This document shows positions 1-11,433 of a stretch of DNA of 64,000 nt, one piece after another. The notes below the pieces were generated by a model. It saw nothing but the letters and a program-made list of their open reading frames with translations. It did not search any database and was not told where the DNA came from. Source of the stretch: Parapristionchus giblindavisi. Lineage: Eukaryota > Nematoda > Chromadorea > Rhabditida > Diplogasteridae. Made by a program: the position numbers and the translations under genes. The stretch covers positions 1 to 64,000 of the forward strand of contig CALSFV010000060.1 of the NCBI GenBank assembly GCA_943737045.1, written 5' to 3'. Within the stretch, counting starts at the first letter, position 1; every line of letters begins with the position of its first letter.

Positions 1-1078
1 GGCGCCTTTTCCTAAAAAGTTTATTTGGAATCCAATCGATGCGGGAGTGGGCTCAATCGAATCCTTAGCTAATTCTAAGAAACTATTGTCTAGGTGAGTT
101 TTTTGATCAACGGACAACGAAGGCTGGAATCGGGAATTTTCGAAAAAAAAATCACATTTAATTAATTTTCACTATTTCACTATAACAAGCCTACAACTTT
201 TTATTTGCTCAATCGCTTCTAAATATCATAACACATCTTCAGTTTGAAAATCATAATTTTTTAAAAATATGAATAATGCGAACAAATCGTTTTTATAACG
301 AAAATCGTAATTATGGTGTGCACCTACAGTAATCCCTAATCGGTCAATTTGGAAATTTGATAGTTTTAAACATATTTTACCGCTGTTCTTGACTTGGCTA
401 AGGTATACGACTACTCCTCGTCGTCGGAGTGCACCCTTGCCCAGGTGCTGATGTTGATGAAAATTGACATTTTTCGTAAATTGATCACTATTTCGTTGTT
501 TGTGATCCAATATCGATAAAAATTGGATCATTATTCCATTTTACCATCTATACAAACATACTAAAAAATAAAGAGAAACGGTTGACTGCGAAGAAAGTTA
601 TTGCTGAAAAACCAAAATATCATAGAATATTGGCCAGCACTTTACCGTGCAGGTGCGCTCCGAAGTAGTCGTATACCTTAGTCATGTCAAGAACAGCGGT
701 GAAATATGTTTAAAACTATCAAATTTCCAAATTGAGCGATTAGGGATTACTGTAGGTGCACACCATAATTACGATTTTCGTTATAAAAACGATTTGTTCG
801 CATTATTCATATTTTTAAAAAATTATGATTTTCAAACTGAAGATGTGTTATGATATTTAGAAGCGATTGAGCAAATAAAAAGTTGTAGGCTTGTTATAGT
901 GAAATAGTGAAAATTAATTAAATGTGAATTTTTTTTCGAAAATTCCCGATTCCAGCCTTCGTTGTCCGTTGATCAAAAAACTCACCTAGACAATAGTTTC
1001 TTAGAATTAGCTAAGGATTCGATTGAGCCCACTCCCGCATCGATTGGATTCCAAATAAACTTTTTAGGAAAAGGCGCC
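1..1078. repeat. Long foldback (inverted-repeat) element
   Basis: Bases 1 to about 435 reappear as a near-perfect reverse complement at about 648-1078, leaving a spacer of about 210 bp. The arm begins GGCGCCTTTTCC at the window edge and the opposite arm ends with its complement at 1067-1078, so the left tip may or may not be complete. No transposase is visible; the short ORFs in the arms are the same arm sequence read twice. Non-autonomous foldback DNA is the likely class. Confidence 0.85.
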
Positions 1079-1729
1079 AAATCGTTGTGTGGTCACCCCC
1101 TGAAGCGAATTTTCAATTGGAAGCAATTTCCAAGTACCAGTGTACTTCACTCATGGAGCCTGTAATTATCATACATAAAACAGAAAAAAATCATTTTTCA
1201 TCGATACCTCACCTATGTGGATTTTCTCAGATAGCGTGATCTACAATACTACAATATATTAGTTTGAATACATTCCACAGCGTTCTCATGACTTTCAAAG
1301 CAAGAACGACCGCTCAACATACAAACTCTCTCGAATACAATGGTCTCTCCTTTGTCTTGCTTTCGAAGAAAAATGGCTTGGACCAGAATACTGTGATTCA
1401 ATACACGAACAACAGGACAACACACGCGCACAATGATTCTACTTCGGCAATTATATTTTTGATCATCTACCGGGTTCCTCTTCTAATTTCATACTGTTCC
1501 GTAGTTTCTTGAAACGTATGAATATTATTGCTATCTGCCACTCGAAGCGAATGTAGAACCATACGTAGTGTTGCCAAGCGTTCAGATAAGAACCGAACCT
1601 ACTCCCATAAATGTGTTTTAAAAGAAATGAACTAAAAACACTATTTACATGAAGTGTCGGAAGAGAATAGAGAATTGTTGGATAAGGTGTACAGGCCAAC
1701 ACTCCATTAAATTCAATGTAAGGCTATAT

Positions 1730-2260
1730 CACGCGTGTCGCGTAAGAATCGAATAAACGGTGGCACATTGAAAAAATCGAAAATGAGCAGAGGTCATTTT
1801 TTGGTAGTCCATATGGTCCCTAAGACGGGTGCACGAGCTTTTTTGCATATCTTCATTTTCGGCGTCGAGAGACGCCGTCAAACTTTTTTGACGCCGAAAT
1901 TGGCCGACTTTGGAGCTCTGTAGCTCTTCGGGGAGTGGTTTTGGTATCGAGTCATCAACAGAAGAATTTACTGGAATGACCAGGAGAATACATCTGCATT
2001 ATTGGCCGATCGATATCTTTATTAGTATTTTTGTAAATCGATTTTATTGATTGATTCAAAACACAAATCGAAGCCAAAGGATTTCAAAAGCTCAATCGAT
2101 AGAACTCGACGCCAGCTTTTCAATGGTATGCTGAACGTTTTTGTGTCTGGTTGCGCTCGAAAGTTATGAGCATTTCAAGATTTTCTTGATTGAGAAATTC
2201 GTGTGGTTTCCTACACAAACCATCCGGATTGGTTGATGAACTCGCGTGATATTTTTATGA
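1730..2260 (+). mobile_element. Single-arm relic of the CACGCGTGTC foldback family
   Basis: This stretch starts CACGCGTGTCGCG and matches one arm of the foldback at 23863-25468 for about 460 bp, including the shared block GACGCCGAAA near 1890. Only one arm is present. The base context before the tip is ATAT. No coding capacity is evident. Confidence 0.75.
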
Positions 2261-2430
2261 GACCGATGAAGGGATGAAACGTAGTGAAACAAAAACCCTT
2301 CAATGTTCAATGAGCCGTGAATAAGAACTGAACACTCCCATAGGCGGGTAAGCGATCTTTGATCTTTCTAACACATTGTTTCAGACATTACAATTGATCA
2401 GCCATCCAGGAAAAATCGGCAAAAGATTTC

Positions 2431-2502
2431 TGCGTTCGGGGGGAATCGAACCCCCGTCGAATGCTTGGAAGGCATCCATGCTGACCATTACACCACGAAC
2501 GC
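2431..2502 (-). tRNA. tRNA-Gly (anticodon TCC)
   Basis: The reverse complement gives a 72-nt cloverleaf: acceptor GCGTTCG paired with CGAACGC, D arm containing GGTGTAATGGTC, anticodon loop CTTCCAA, and T arm GGGGG-TTCGATT-CCCCC. The internal A and B boxes are intact. It serves GGA glycine codons. Confidence 0.95.
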
Positions 2503-2774
2503 GGTTGGTGTTGTGGATTAGAGAGCGGGCTATACCCTCTCGTCTCTTCTCCGTGGAATAACTGCTGGCAATTAACGACCTCCTCCCTTTATCTCTCTTC
2601 ACTTCTTCTAGCTGGAGGTAATTTCACTTTTATGTAAGCTCATAAAGAACGAAAAGTGCATAGATATGAAAAAAATTCACCACTACACATTTTTCATTGG
2701 TCCAATTTCGTGTATTGAACAAATAATTAAATTAATAATTAATAATATTAATAGATATTTAAGTATGGTATTGT

Positions 2775-2943
2775 GAAATATCTAAAAGTGCTCGAATGGA
2801 CTCAGCGTGGAAAAAGGAAGCATGGAAAGCCGGCAATGAGATGGAGAGATGAATTCGTAAAGGTCGCTGGTCCTCAATTCATGCAAATAGCAAGACACGA
2901 TCGGACTCGATGGAGAACCCTAATGGCGACCCAGCTAAAATAA
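2775..2943 (+). pseudogene. LINE (non-LTR retrotransposon) reverse-transcriptase C-terminal relic
   Basis: The + strand reads RKRGKPAMRWRDEF, then an AxxDRTRW-like stretch, and stops with TAA at 2941-2943. The pattern R-x-G-x-P-x-x-R-W-x-D followed by A-x-x-D-R-x-x-W is typical of the extreme C-terminus of RTE-like non-LTR retrotransposon polyproteins. It is followed by AT-rich TAAA-type sequence, as at a LINE 3' end. Similar tails occur at 5572 and 63068. The 5' part is absent. Confidence 0.65.
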
Positions 2944-3829
2944 CATCTCAATGCTGATAAAGTTGTTTAAATGTAAAAATGTAATATAAATTGTAAAATA
3001 TATAAATATATAGGTTAGCTAATAATTTGCCCTATGGTGCTTCGGCCACTACGTCTAGACATCATAAAGCGTTTTAAACAAACAAGAACAACAATACCAG
3101 CAAAACTAGATACAATTGCATGTGAAATGAGTATATGATTCAGTTTCCTTTCAAACTGTTCAGTAAGGCCACCCACTGTGCCCATCTGTCACCTGTGAGT
3201 CTCAGTCCTTTCATTCTCCTCTGTTCTTACACCACCCTCTATTCAACTCTAGTAGTCGGCACCTTTGATCTCCGTGCCGATCATGGTTTATATATGTCTA
3301 GTAGACAGACACCGGTAATTACCACATCCTCTTCCTTTCTTCTAGGAGTGATGTCTTCCAAAAAGAAATCCTTTCAGAGGAGGAAGGGAGATTTCAGGAT
3401 TTTATGTTTAATTTTTTTGGATTTGTATTTTTGGGTCACGTTCAGAATAAATCTGAACAGGCACGAAGAAATGTTTTGGCAATATGTTTATCTTATAATG
3501 GGTTGTATTTTAGGCAAATTTAGGGTTTTTACCTCAATGGATTGTGTTGTTCTAACATGTCATACAAATACGAATGAGTGTCCCTCATTAACGTAATCAA
3601 GTACATCCCATCCATGGATAGCAACTACTTGAGAATAACGAGGATAAGGAATAAGACCAAGAGACTACTCATTAACAATCTTTATTTTGATACTACTTTA
3701 TGTTATCAAGGAGAATATTGACTCAGTCTTCCAAATAAACCAGTGTTCTTCCACCTCGAAGTGCGGACAATTTTCTAGAATATTTTTTTATTTTCTATTC
3801 ATTGTACATTCCAAATTACTCTTGTAAAG
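2944..3829. other. Intergenic, no supported gene
   Basis: A 153-codon open frame lies at 3135-3596 on the + strand, but its translation shows no recognisable domain, signal peptide or repeat. I see no conserved splice structure or paralogue here and leave the interval unassigned. Confidence 0.5.
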
Positions 3830-4392
3830 ATGATGAACGGAGTGGGTGTTTCGAAGACCAAGTTCAAGCACTACATACCCAGTGAGTTCTTTTCACATTA
3901 CCACTTTTCAAAAAATATAATTTTCGCACAAAAATAACACTTTTTCAGAGCTGAAATTGAATTTAAAAAGTAGTTGATAATCCTTAGTAATGTTGATTAG
4001 TCATAATGAATTTGCCGACAAAAAATCAATAATTTATCTGACACAATCAGTAACGTATCTCCGATGGGGACTTCTCGTATTCATTGCTATCATGTTCGGT
4101 ACGATCGGAATAGCTAAGCTCGAGCAATGGATTGATGGTGAAGATTTTTAATTATTTTGTTTTGATATAACTGAATGTATTGCACAATTTTGACATATTT
4201 CTATGCTTTGTTGTTAGAAAATTGAGAACGAGGCTACTGAAGTTTGCTTCCGAAATCATGCAGTTCATTCCGCTCAACCAAATAATTAAAATTAATCGAT
4301 CGAAAATGTTCTTAGGTCGAACCGAGGTCTTCATTCCAACAGTGAAACCGGTCGATTGGAGATATGTGAGAGCGTTGCCAGAGAAAAAGTAA
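3830..4392 (+). CDS. Small single-pass membrane protein, 92 aa, unrecognised
   Basis: The model has three exons (3830-3881, 3988-4137, 4316-4392), GT-AG introns and consistent phases, giving 92 residues from MMNGVGVSKTKFKHYIP to a TAA at 4390-4392. Residues about 33-52 (YLRWGLLVFIAIMFGTIGIA) form one hydrophobic segment after a basic N-terminus. The C-terminal part (EVFIPTVKPVDWRYVRALP) is soluble. There is no cleavable signal peptide, so a signal anchor or small organelle-membrane protein is possible. I do not recognise the family. It lies 2.2 kb upstream of another membrane-protein gene on the same strand. Confidence 0.65.
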
Positions 4393-4409
4393 GTGTACTC
4401 AAAGAGAAA

Positions 4410-4497
4410 AGGTGTTAAAGGCCCCCGGGCATTTCACTCTCCGCTCTGGCAATGCGGAAAGTGAGAGAGCATTGCCAGATCGGAGTATTTTAAATTT
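4410..4497. mobile_element. Palindromic MITE, TTAA family (copy 1)
   Basis: It carries the family core CTCTCCGCTCTGGCAATG and its imperfect complement CATTGCCAGATCGGAG. It lies just after the small membrane-protein gene. Confidence 0.7.
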
Positions 4498-4899
4498 GTT
4501 TTGACTGAAAAAAATAGTAATAATTTTTTTGGTTAAGATCGAATCACGGTCTGATGAAGAGTCTTCTATCGTCCAGTAACAATTCTACAGATGAAACCTT
4601 TGTCTGACACCCTACGCGGAGAGTTGTCTTGTTAGATTACTAGTTACTTCCTCCAACCATAAAGCAATTCGAATAAAGCTTCTTTTTTGAAGAAAAAATT
4701 ACAGCAGTTTATATTGAGAGATGGCAAACGAAAGAAGATACGAAATCCATGTTATGAAATTCGCAATTTGTTAAAGTGTGTCTCAAGAATGACAAGTTCA
4801 GAGAAAATTTATTTATTTATTACATCAAATAATGACTCTGAGACACTGACTCCATGAAAAGTCACCGAAAAACGCTGGATAGAGTCTAGACGAAGAATA

Positions 4900-6560
4900 T
4901 AAGGGAGTGTTTAGGGGAGAAAATCTAGCGTGCGACTATGTGGGAGAAAATCTAGCGTTTTCCGGGACTACCGTAATCTCAGGTCGTTTCGCTATCGCAA
5001 ACTGATTTCTGACTTTTCCCACTCGTTTTTACGTAAATCTAACTCGTGAGACATTACAAACATAGTTTATTCAGACTTGTAATTTACATCAATAATCCGC
5101 AATAAGGAATATATGAAACAATTAAATCCTAACAATAAACATGATGTTAGAATAACGTTCAAGTCAATAGAACGTGCAAGATAATAATCAATTTCATTAT
5201 GGCGCGATCGGCATATAGTCTGACGAGCAACTCCAGCTTTGTAGCATATTTCTTTGACATATCTGAAAACAAATGCTTGAATAATTAAAAGAAATAAAAG
5301 AAAGAATGTTTTCGTTTACTCTTAAATAAATACAGAGTTCTCGCTGTAGAGCATGGTTGAATGACTGTATGAATGATTTGTTTGTATTGCTTGCTTACCT
5401 GGAGACAACTCCGTGAGATAGTTCGTCTTCATTTAAAGGCCAAAAGCTCTCAAATATACATCAAATTTATATAATATTACTGAGGAGTATAGCAACATCG
5501 AATCTTCATATGCACCTGGAAAATTGTTTTCGAAAATAATTTAAATAAATCAACGTAATACGACAAGTCCGATCGTGTCTTGCAAGTCTTGCAAGACACG
5601 ATTGGACTCATCGGAAACCCCTAATAGCTACCCATCTTACATAACACCCCAATCGGCTGATAAAGTTGTTGTAATGCAATATGATGTAATACGACAAGTG
5701 AAATCATTTTATACCTCGCTCTTGGAGCTGCTCAGAAGGATAATCGATAACAATCTCCAATTCCTCTTCATTTGAATGTTCATCTGCATCTACTTCTTCA
5801 AAATCATCATCTTCCTCAGGATATGCGTCACATACATAGCTGAACAGTACCAAAAAAATGAAAAACAAGAGTTAAAAATGAAAGAGATCGCAAAACTAAT
5901 TAGAATTGGCACATAAATACAGTGATAACTTCTTGCCGGGAATGAATAGGGAGCGAGATTAGCAAGGGGGTGATGTACGATGAGGTCGTTGAACAAATTC
6001 ACAAAAAAAGTCACGAAAACAAGAATTAAAACCGTATATTTAAGGCCTAAAAAATTTAATTCAACGACACGCTGCGCGTACGCAACGCGCGCGAGATCTA
6101 GCGCTTTTCGGGGAGAGAATCTAGCGTCTAGCGCTTTTCGGGGAGAGAATCTAGCGTCTAGCGCTTTTCGGGGAGAGAATCTAGCGGATATGTGTATCTA
6201 GCGGCTATCTAGCTTTTTCCTGGATGTTTTTCTAGCCTAGCGCCTATCTAGCTTTTATCAAGTAGCTTTTCTGTATTTTTCACGATCTAGCGACTATCTA
6301 GCCTTTTTCGGTGACTATTTCGGGAGTCGCTTTCTCAGAGGATGCGGGCATAACGATAAACAATTCACAACCGCGTGCTAACTTGATATACTTGTTTATG
6401 CAATAGAATTTGATATGCAAATCGATTGATTTGCTTGTCTGCTTTCATTAATATAAAAAAATCAGAGATTTTCGGTGTCTTTAGTCATTATTCATATTAC
6501 GTAATCCATTCCTTTCATTCATTTCTAGTCTCCTGCCTGTCTGCAAGCGGTGGTTGCTCG
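4900..6560. repeat. Intergenic repeats built on CTAGCG motifs
   Basis: Clusters of GGGAGARAATCTAGCG occur at 4916-4965 and again at 6098-6190, where a unit of about 30 bp (TCTAGCGCTTTTCGGGGAGA core) is repeated three times in tandem. Degenerate TCTAGC-containing words continue to about 6310. A LINE C-terminal relic (GCAAGACACGATTGGACTC) sits at 5580-5700. I see no gene in the interval. Confidence 0.7.
5572..5700 (+). pseudogene. LINE 3'-terminal relic
   Basis: The words GCAAGACACGAT-GGACTC and CTGATAAAGTTGTT match the LINE tail at 2890-2970. The copy is shorter and out of frame with any long ORF. Confidence 0.5.
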
Positions 6561-6566
6561 TTCTCA

Positions 6567-9500
6567 ATGAACGAACCCATTCGATTATGTGCTCTTCCCG
6601 TAAGTTGATCTTTGCTCTTTGCTTTTTGATCTCTCATGTACTCTTTATAGTCGATCTGACATGGTTCATTTGGGATCAATTGATTTGCATTACTAATCGA
6701 TTATTGATTTTCATTAAATTATTGATTTTTGACATATTCAGGCACTAATGTTAGGTGTTATCTTGTTCATGCTCCCTCCGATCTCGATATCGTACCCGAC
6801 TGTCGAAGGAGGCGTCAACAGCACCGTCAACAAGTTCACAGGCCTAGAGGAGATTGATGTGAGATGAAGACACGTACGCGACGCGTCCCGTCGCGTTGCG
6901 GTTTGGCATATTAAATTATTGACTGTTGCAGTGTGAGGAGGATGGAGGTCTCATGCGAGTTGACGGTGTCCTTATGCCGCTACACAAGTTCGTATGCCAG
7001 ACTGAGAACTGCTCTGACCCGGTCAGTAAAAGCATCATACTTTCTTCCGATAAGGGCCTCGTCCTTACGAGATAAATTGAAAATCTCCGCTCTGGCAAGA
7101 CTCTCACGCTTTATTTATCTACGAGAGAGTGCTACCAGAGCGGAGAGTAAAGTTAACGCGGTTAGCCTTTTGTAAAAAAAAACCAGATGTCGATGAAATA
7201 ATTAGATATCTACCATCACGCTCTCGTACAAATTAGGGTTCCGCATTTGTGCACTATTCGTTCAATTTGTGCAATCGTGCAGAGTCGTGCATCATTTTCA
7301 TTCATCAGCGACATTTAGCGGTCGCTATTTTCAATTTTTTATCGGCATTTTCTTTGTTATATAAATGCAAATTCCACTAAAGCATTGAAAATAGCGACCG
7401 CTAAATGTCGCTGATGATTTAAAATGATGCACGACTCTGCACGATTGCACAAATTGAACGAATAGTGCACAAATGCGGAACCCTAGTACAAATAAAACAA
7501 GTGATTTTTATACGCTCAATATTGACTACTTTTAGACTTCACAATGGACCTCCGGCAATTATAAACCTACTTCCATCAACCAAATCGAATGCATAGCCAA
7601 ACGTGGGTGATCAAGAATATAATTTTATAAATTTTACTTCATAAACTTTTTCTTGATTTTTAAAATTATTTAAATTTTTTCCTGTGGACTGTGTCTTGAT
7701 GAATCGACTCGTGTCTTCCTGTGGGTTATCGGACAGAGGATGCACAGAGGTTGGTCAAAATGGCACTTGATGTTTGTCCAAAAGTTGGAAAAGAAGAGAA
7801 AATCATAGACAATTCTCCTTATTTTGTACATTCTCTCGCCTTTTTTCAGTTTTGAAAAAAAATTGTAATCTTTATGTTTCTCTGAATCATTTTTGTATCG
7901 GCGTTTTCCAAAAATCGAACGCCTTCGTTAATGACGTCACAGTTTCCCGGAAAACAGTTTTCCGTTTTACAACTGTGCACATTTACGTTTAAAATGAATA
8001 CTTTGGAAACTCTGGCTTCTCGATTTTTTGGATTATTCCATGTAAAATTGAATTGTTTTTTTTCTAAATTCAGATATCCATATCTTCGGAGGACGACTTC
8101 AAATGCACAGGCGATCAGCTGCTCACATATACTGGTGACGAACTCAAAGAGGTGCGGCAAGTGCCAGACGGGTTTGGTTAATACCAGACAATTTTTCTAA
8201 GGAATTGACGTTGTCTTCGATCAAGTGCGACCCTACCAGTGGACGTTATCACGGAGTTACTGTGGAGAGCACCGAGGAGGGCGAGATGGGCTTGTTCATC
8301 ATGGGCAAATCCAATATACGATGTCTAACTCCAGGAAGTAAGTTGAGGTTTAGTATCCCATACGTCGTCCCTGATACTCCATGAAATTACTGTAAAGATT
8401 ACGGTAGTCAATGATTATTGATCGATGATTACGGTAGCGTCTTACCGTATCCCTACGGGCACTCAACGTTTTTTAAAGGAGACTCAACGCACTCCAAATT
8501 TTACGCATACGTAGCGAAATGTAACGTTCGGTTACGTATCGGCATAGGCGCGTAATGCACATGTAACGACGCATTAGGGTTGGGGTTTCGATTACAGTAG
8601 TCCGAAATTGACTATTAATAAGTCTGTTAGTGCATGACATTGTAAGGGAATATAGCGACAAATTAAATATTTTAAATAAAATATATTTTTAGCACCATTT
8701 TCGTACATAGCGATACCGGTGATCCTTCTGATATTGGCAATCACTATAACAATTGCAATATTGCTATTTGTAAGTTTTTCATCATTATTAAATTTTACTT
8801 GATCACAGTTTCATAATTATGTTTTCAATTTTGATAGGTTTTCGAATGAGAAGATCGAATTTTGATAGAATGAAATATTTTGAAAATATTCCAATGAAAA
8901 TATTGTTTTTTTGTGAATTTTATATTGATTTGAGTTGTATCGAAGACACCAAAAGATGGATAAGAATAAGAAGGAAGTGGCTGCCTCTGCACCCGTCAAT
9001 CCCATTGATCCTGTTCCTTCTAAAACTACACCGCAACAGGTATTCTTACTGATCTTTGATCTTCAATGGTATTTAAACTTTGATCTTTCCCCAGGAGTGG
9101 TCACTGTGCCGAAACACCTTTCCCGTTTCTCTAGGCATTTATCACTATTAGACTATCTATAAAACAGTTTAGCAAATTTGAATTTTTAAATATTTGATCT
9201 TTGATCTTTTATATCGGATGCTTTGTAGGCGGGTATGGATGAGCAGGAGAAGGAACTGGACATCATAATTGATGATTTGAACACAGTATAATAATAGTTT
9301 AATTTTTAAATCACTATTTTTTTTAATTTTGAAAATATAACCAAAAATTCAGGAAACTAACCCGTCTAAGAGGGGAGCGTCGCTGTTGATGAAAAAATTC
9401 ACGGAAGATGAGAAAAAGGTCTACAAAAGGGTGAGAACACTTTAGTACGTCCCCAGCATTGCGAGATTCTCCGCTCTGGCCTCCCACTGTCACAGACAAG

Positions 9501-10398
9501 AGATGCGAGAGAGTTTGGTCAGAGAGGAGAATTTTAGAAGGAGTAGTAATATCATAGGGGCATAGTAATGTAATAATTGAAATAAGATTTTGAATTTTCC
9601 ATTCTTTTTTTTAAAACATTCTTTTTTTTTCTATATTCATGATTTAAATATTATTTACTTTGCATACTATGAGTATACTTTAAATATGAGAAATATATTA
9701 TATAGATTAGAAGTTGAGTGCATATTTTAGCAAATGAATTTGATGTCCATTCGGGACAAGTACACGCAGATTCTCATCCGCGGTGGTCGAATCATTGAAG
9801 ATTTCACCACGAATGATTTGAGTGAGATTTTGATGTTTTTGATCTTTGATCTTTAATCGTACTTTCCTTTTTCTTATCTATTCTTTTTCTCCCAAATTGG
9901 AAAAAATCACTATTTGGATCGGCAAGGGAATCTGACACAGAATATTTTATTTGTGAAATAACAAGTATCATCATATGTATGATTAATAGGCAAAAAGAAG
10001 GCTGGAACGGAGACCGAACAAAGGGCTGCCAAAATACCGTGAGTTTTTTAAAACTTTTTCCAAGATCCATTGATTTTTGTTCAATAATCTTTGAACTTTG
10101 ATTGTACATTTGCCAAATTTCAGGGCTAACGTTAATGCTGTTCAGAAGAAGGTTGGTGGCGTTGCTGGAGGATCAAACGAAAAAATATATTTCGACTTAC
10201 TTTTATGGTTTTTAAATGATAATTGGAAGAACCATTGTTCAGAAGTCACGAAAGGAGAAAAAATCTCTTCGTTTTACCCACTCTTTCGCTTCTTTTGTTT
10301 TGCTATTTTGCAAAGAATGTGAGAAAAGCTTTGGCAATGTTGAATCACCATAAAACGTGATTTTCATTACTGTTAATATTAATGTATTTCAGGGCTGA
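6567..10398 (+). CDS. Type I membrane protein with cysteine-containing ectodomain, unrecognised
   Basis: Exons read 6567-6599, 6742-6858, 6932-7021, 8074-8151 (or 8160), 8202-8337, 8693-8769, 8956-9039, 9229-9285, 9353-9430, 9731-9821, 9990-10038 and 10124-10151, with a stop after the 10393 acceptor. They join in one frame of about 307 residues. The start MNEPIRLCALP leads into LMLGVILFMLPPISIS, a signal peptide split by an intron. The lumenal part holds about six cysteines (CEEDGG, FVCQTENC, FKCTGD, IKCDPTSG, RCLTPG). YIAIPVILLILAITITIAIL is the membrane segment. The tail is charged, Lys/Glu-rich, with possible coiled coil. The donor near 8151 and the last exon are uncertain; reading through the last donor ends at 10322. 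I do not recognise the family. Confidence 0.7.
7072..7168. mobile_element. Palindromic MITE, TTAA family (copy 2)
   Basis: CTCCGCTCTGGCAAGACTCT faces its complement around ACCAGAGCGGAGAG. It is inside intron 3 of the membrane-protein gene at 6567-10398. Confidence 0.75.
7227..7486. mobile_element. Foldback MITE, about 260 bp
   Basis: The arms at 7227-7340 and 7384-7486 are almost perfect reverse complements, with tips TAGGGTTCCGCATTTGTGCA. The inner part of each arm contains CATCAGCGACATTTAGCGGT. It could fold into a hairpin of about 105 bp. It is in an intron. Confidence 0.85.
7900..7985. mobile_element. Relic of the TGACGTCA palindromic MITE
   Basis: GTTAATGACGTCACAGTTTC and the flanking CCGGAAAACAG match the better preserved palindrome at 17160-17280. 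Confidence 0.55.
8375..8600. mobile_element. Degraded MITE related to the 54574 insertion
   Basis: ATTACGGTAGTCAATGATTA and ACGGTAGCG, then ATGTAACGACGCATTAG, correspond to words in the element at 54574-54775 inside another gene's intron. It is in an intron here as well. Confidence 0.45.
9455..9545. mobile_element. Palindromic MITE, TTAA family (copy 3, degraded)
   Basis: It contains ATTCTCCGCTCTGGCC and a complementary AGAGAGGAGAAT. It is intronic. Confidence 0.6.
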
Positions 10399-11049
10399 TT
10401 CTTACCCACGTCGAATCCGCTGTAGGTTTTGTTTCTTTGAAAATAACTTAATGATATAGACCATACCTTTACTCTGGCCATACTCTATCGCAATCTCCGT
10501 GTATTACATAAAAGAGAAAATATGGCCAGCGTAGAGAGCGTCTAGAATTAGGGACTTCAGCTTTCCTAATATTAAATTGTTTATTAATAATTTTAATAAT
10601 AAATAGAAATAATTAATAATACTTAATATAACAATTGTTGTTCTTTAAGAGACGGCTGAGATCTTCGCTCACTGGCCAAAGATATGACAGACTCCTATGA
10701 CAAGCAACTTCCTTTCTATTATATAGCTGTGATTTATTGTGTGTGAAGAGTGGGACAATAAAGGGATTTTTTGCTTGAGATATTTGTGTTGTTGCGCATT
10801 TTAAGTCACTATTGAAAAAAAAACATCACCACCAAGACGAAAGGGGGATATATAGAGACTAGGTCATGCGGACCATCATAACCCTCCGGTCTTCGCGAGC
10901 CTTAAATGAAGGAATGAATATCTTTACCTTATTTAAACCACTGTCTAGTAAAAAAATAATCTCTTTGCACCGCATAGCCAAAGCTCGTGTTATGGTGAAA
11001 TCGTAATCAAACAAACAGTAAGTTGTTTCTGAAGACAACAAAAGAACTT

Positions 11050-11121
11050 TGGAGGCATGGGGAATTGAACCCCAGACCTCTCGCATGCGAAGCGAGCGCT
11101 CTACCCCTGAGCTATGCCCCC
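11050..11121 (-). tRNA. tRNA-Ala (anticodon CGC), copy 1
   Basis: This is a 72-nt cloverleaf: acceptor GGGGGCA/TGCCTCC (one G-U pair), D arm GCTC-AGGGGTA-GAGC, anticodon stem CTCGC/GCGAG with loop TTCGCAT, and T arm TGGGG-TTCAATT-CCCCA. Six further copies have the same sequence. A short T-rich run just 3' on the transcribed strand can act as a Pol III terminator. It lies about 310 bp beyond the 3' end of lysozyme 1. Confidence 0.95.
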
Positions 11122-11433
11122 GACGAACACTCTCCTCACCGAAACTGTTTTCTCTACCACGAGGCGAAGTTGTAGCAAACGAACATTCTTTCAGTGACTC
11201 AATTTCTTACTTTGTCGTTGATCTCTGGATCATAATATTATCACGCGGATCCTATTAATCGCATAATTAATAGTAAAACTGAGATTTACCGTTATATAAC
11301 TATCAAAATATCTTTTGCTTCTTTAAAAAGAAAGATTTACTAATATCCAATTATATTTGTGCATTTGTATCTTCAATATCATTTATTTCTATATTAATTC
11401 AAAATCTTTATTCTATACAATACACGTACACAT

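Noticed and set aside
226..853. Two related short proteins of 101 and 68 codons
   Set aside because: They are the two arms of the foldback read on opposite strands, not a gene pair.
3135..3596. 153-codon open frame on the + strand
   Set aside because: No domain, signal peptide, splice partner or paralogue; a LINE relic lies just upstream, so chance or transposon-derived sequence is likelier.
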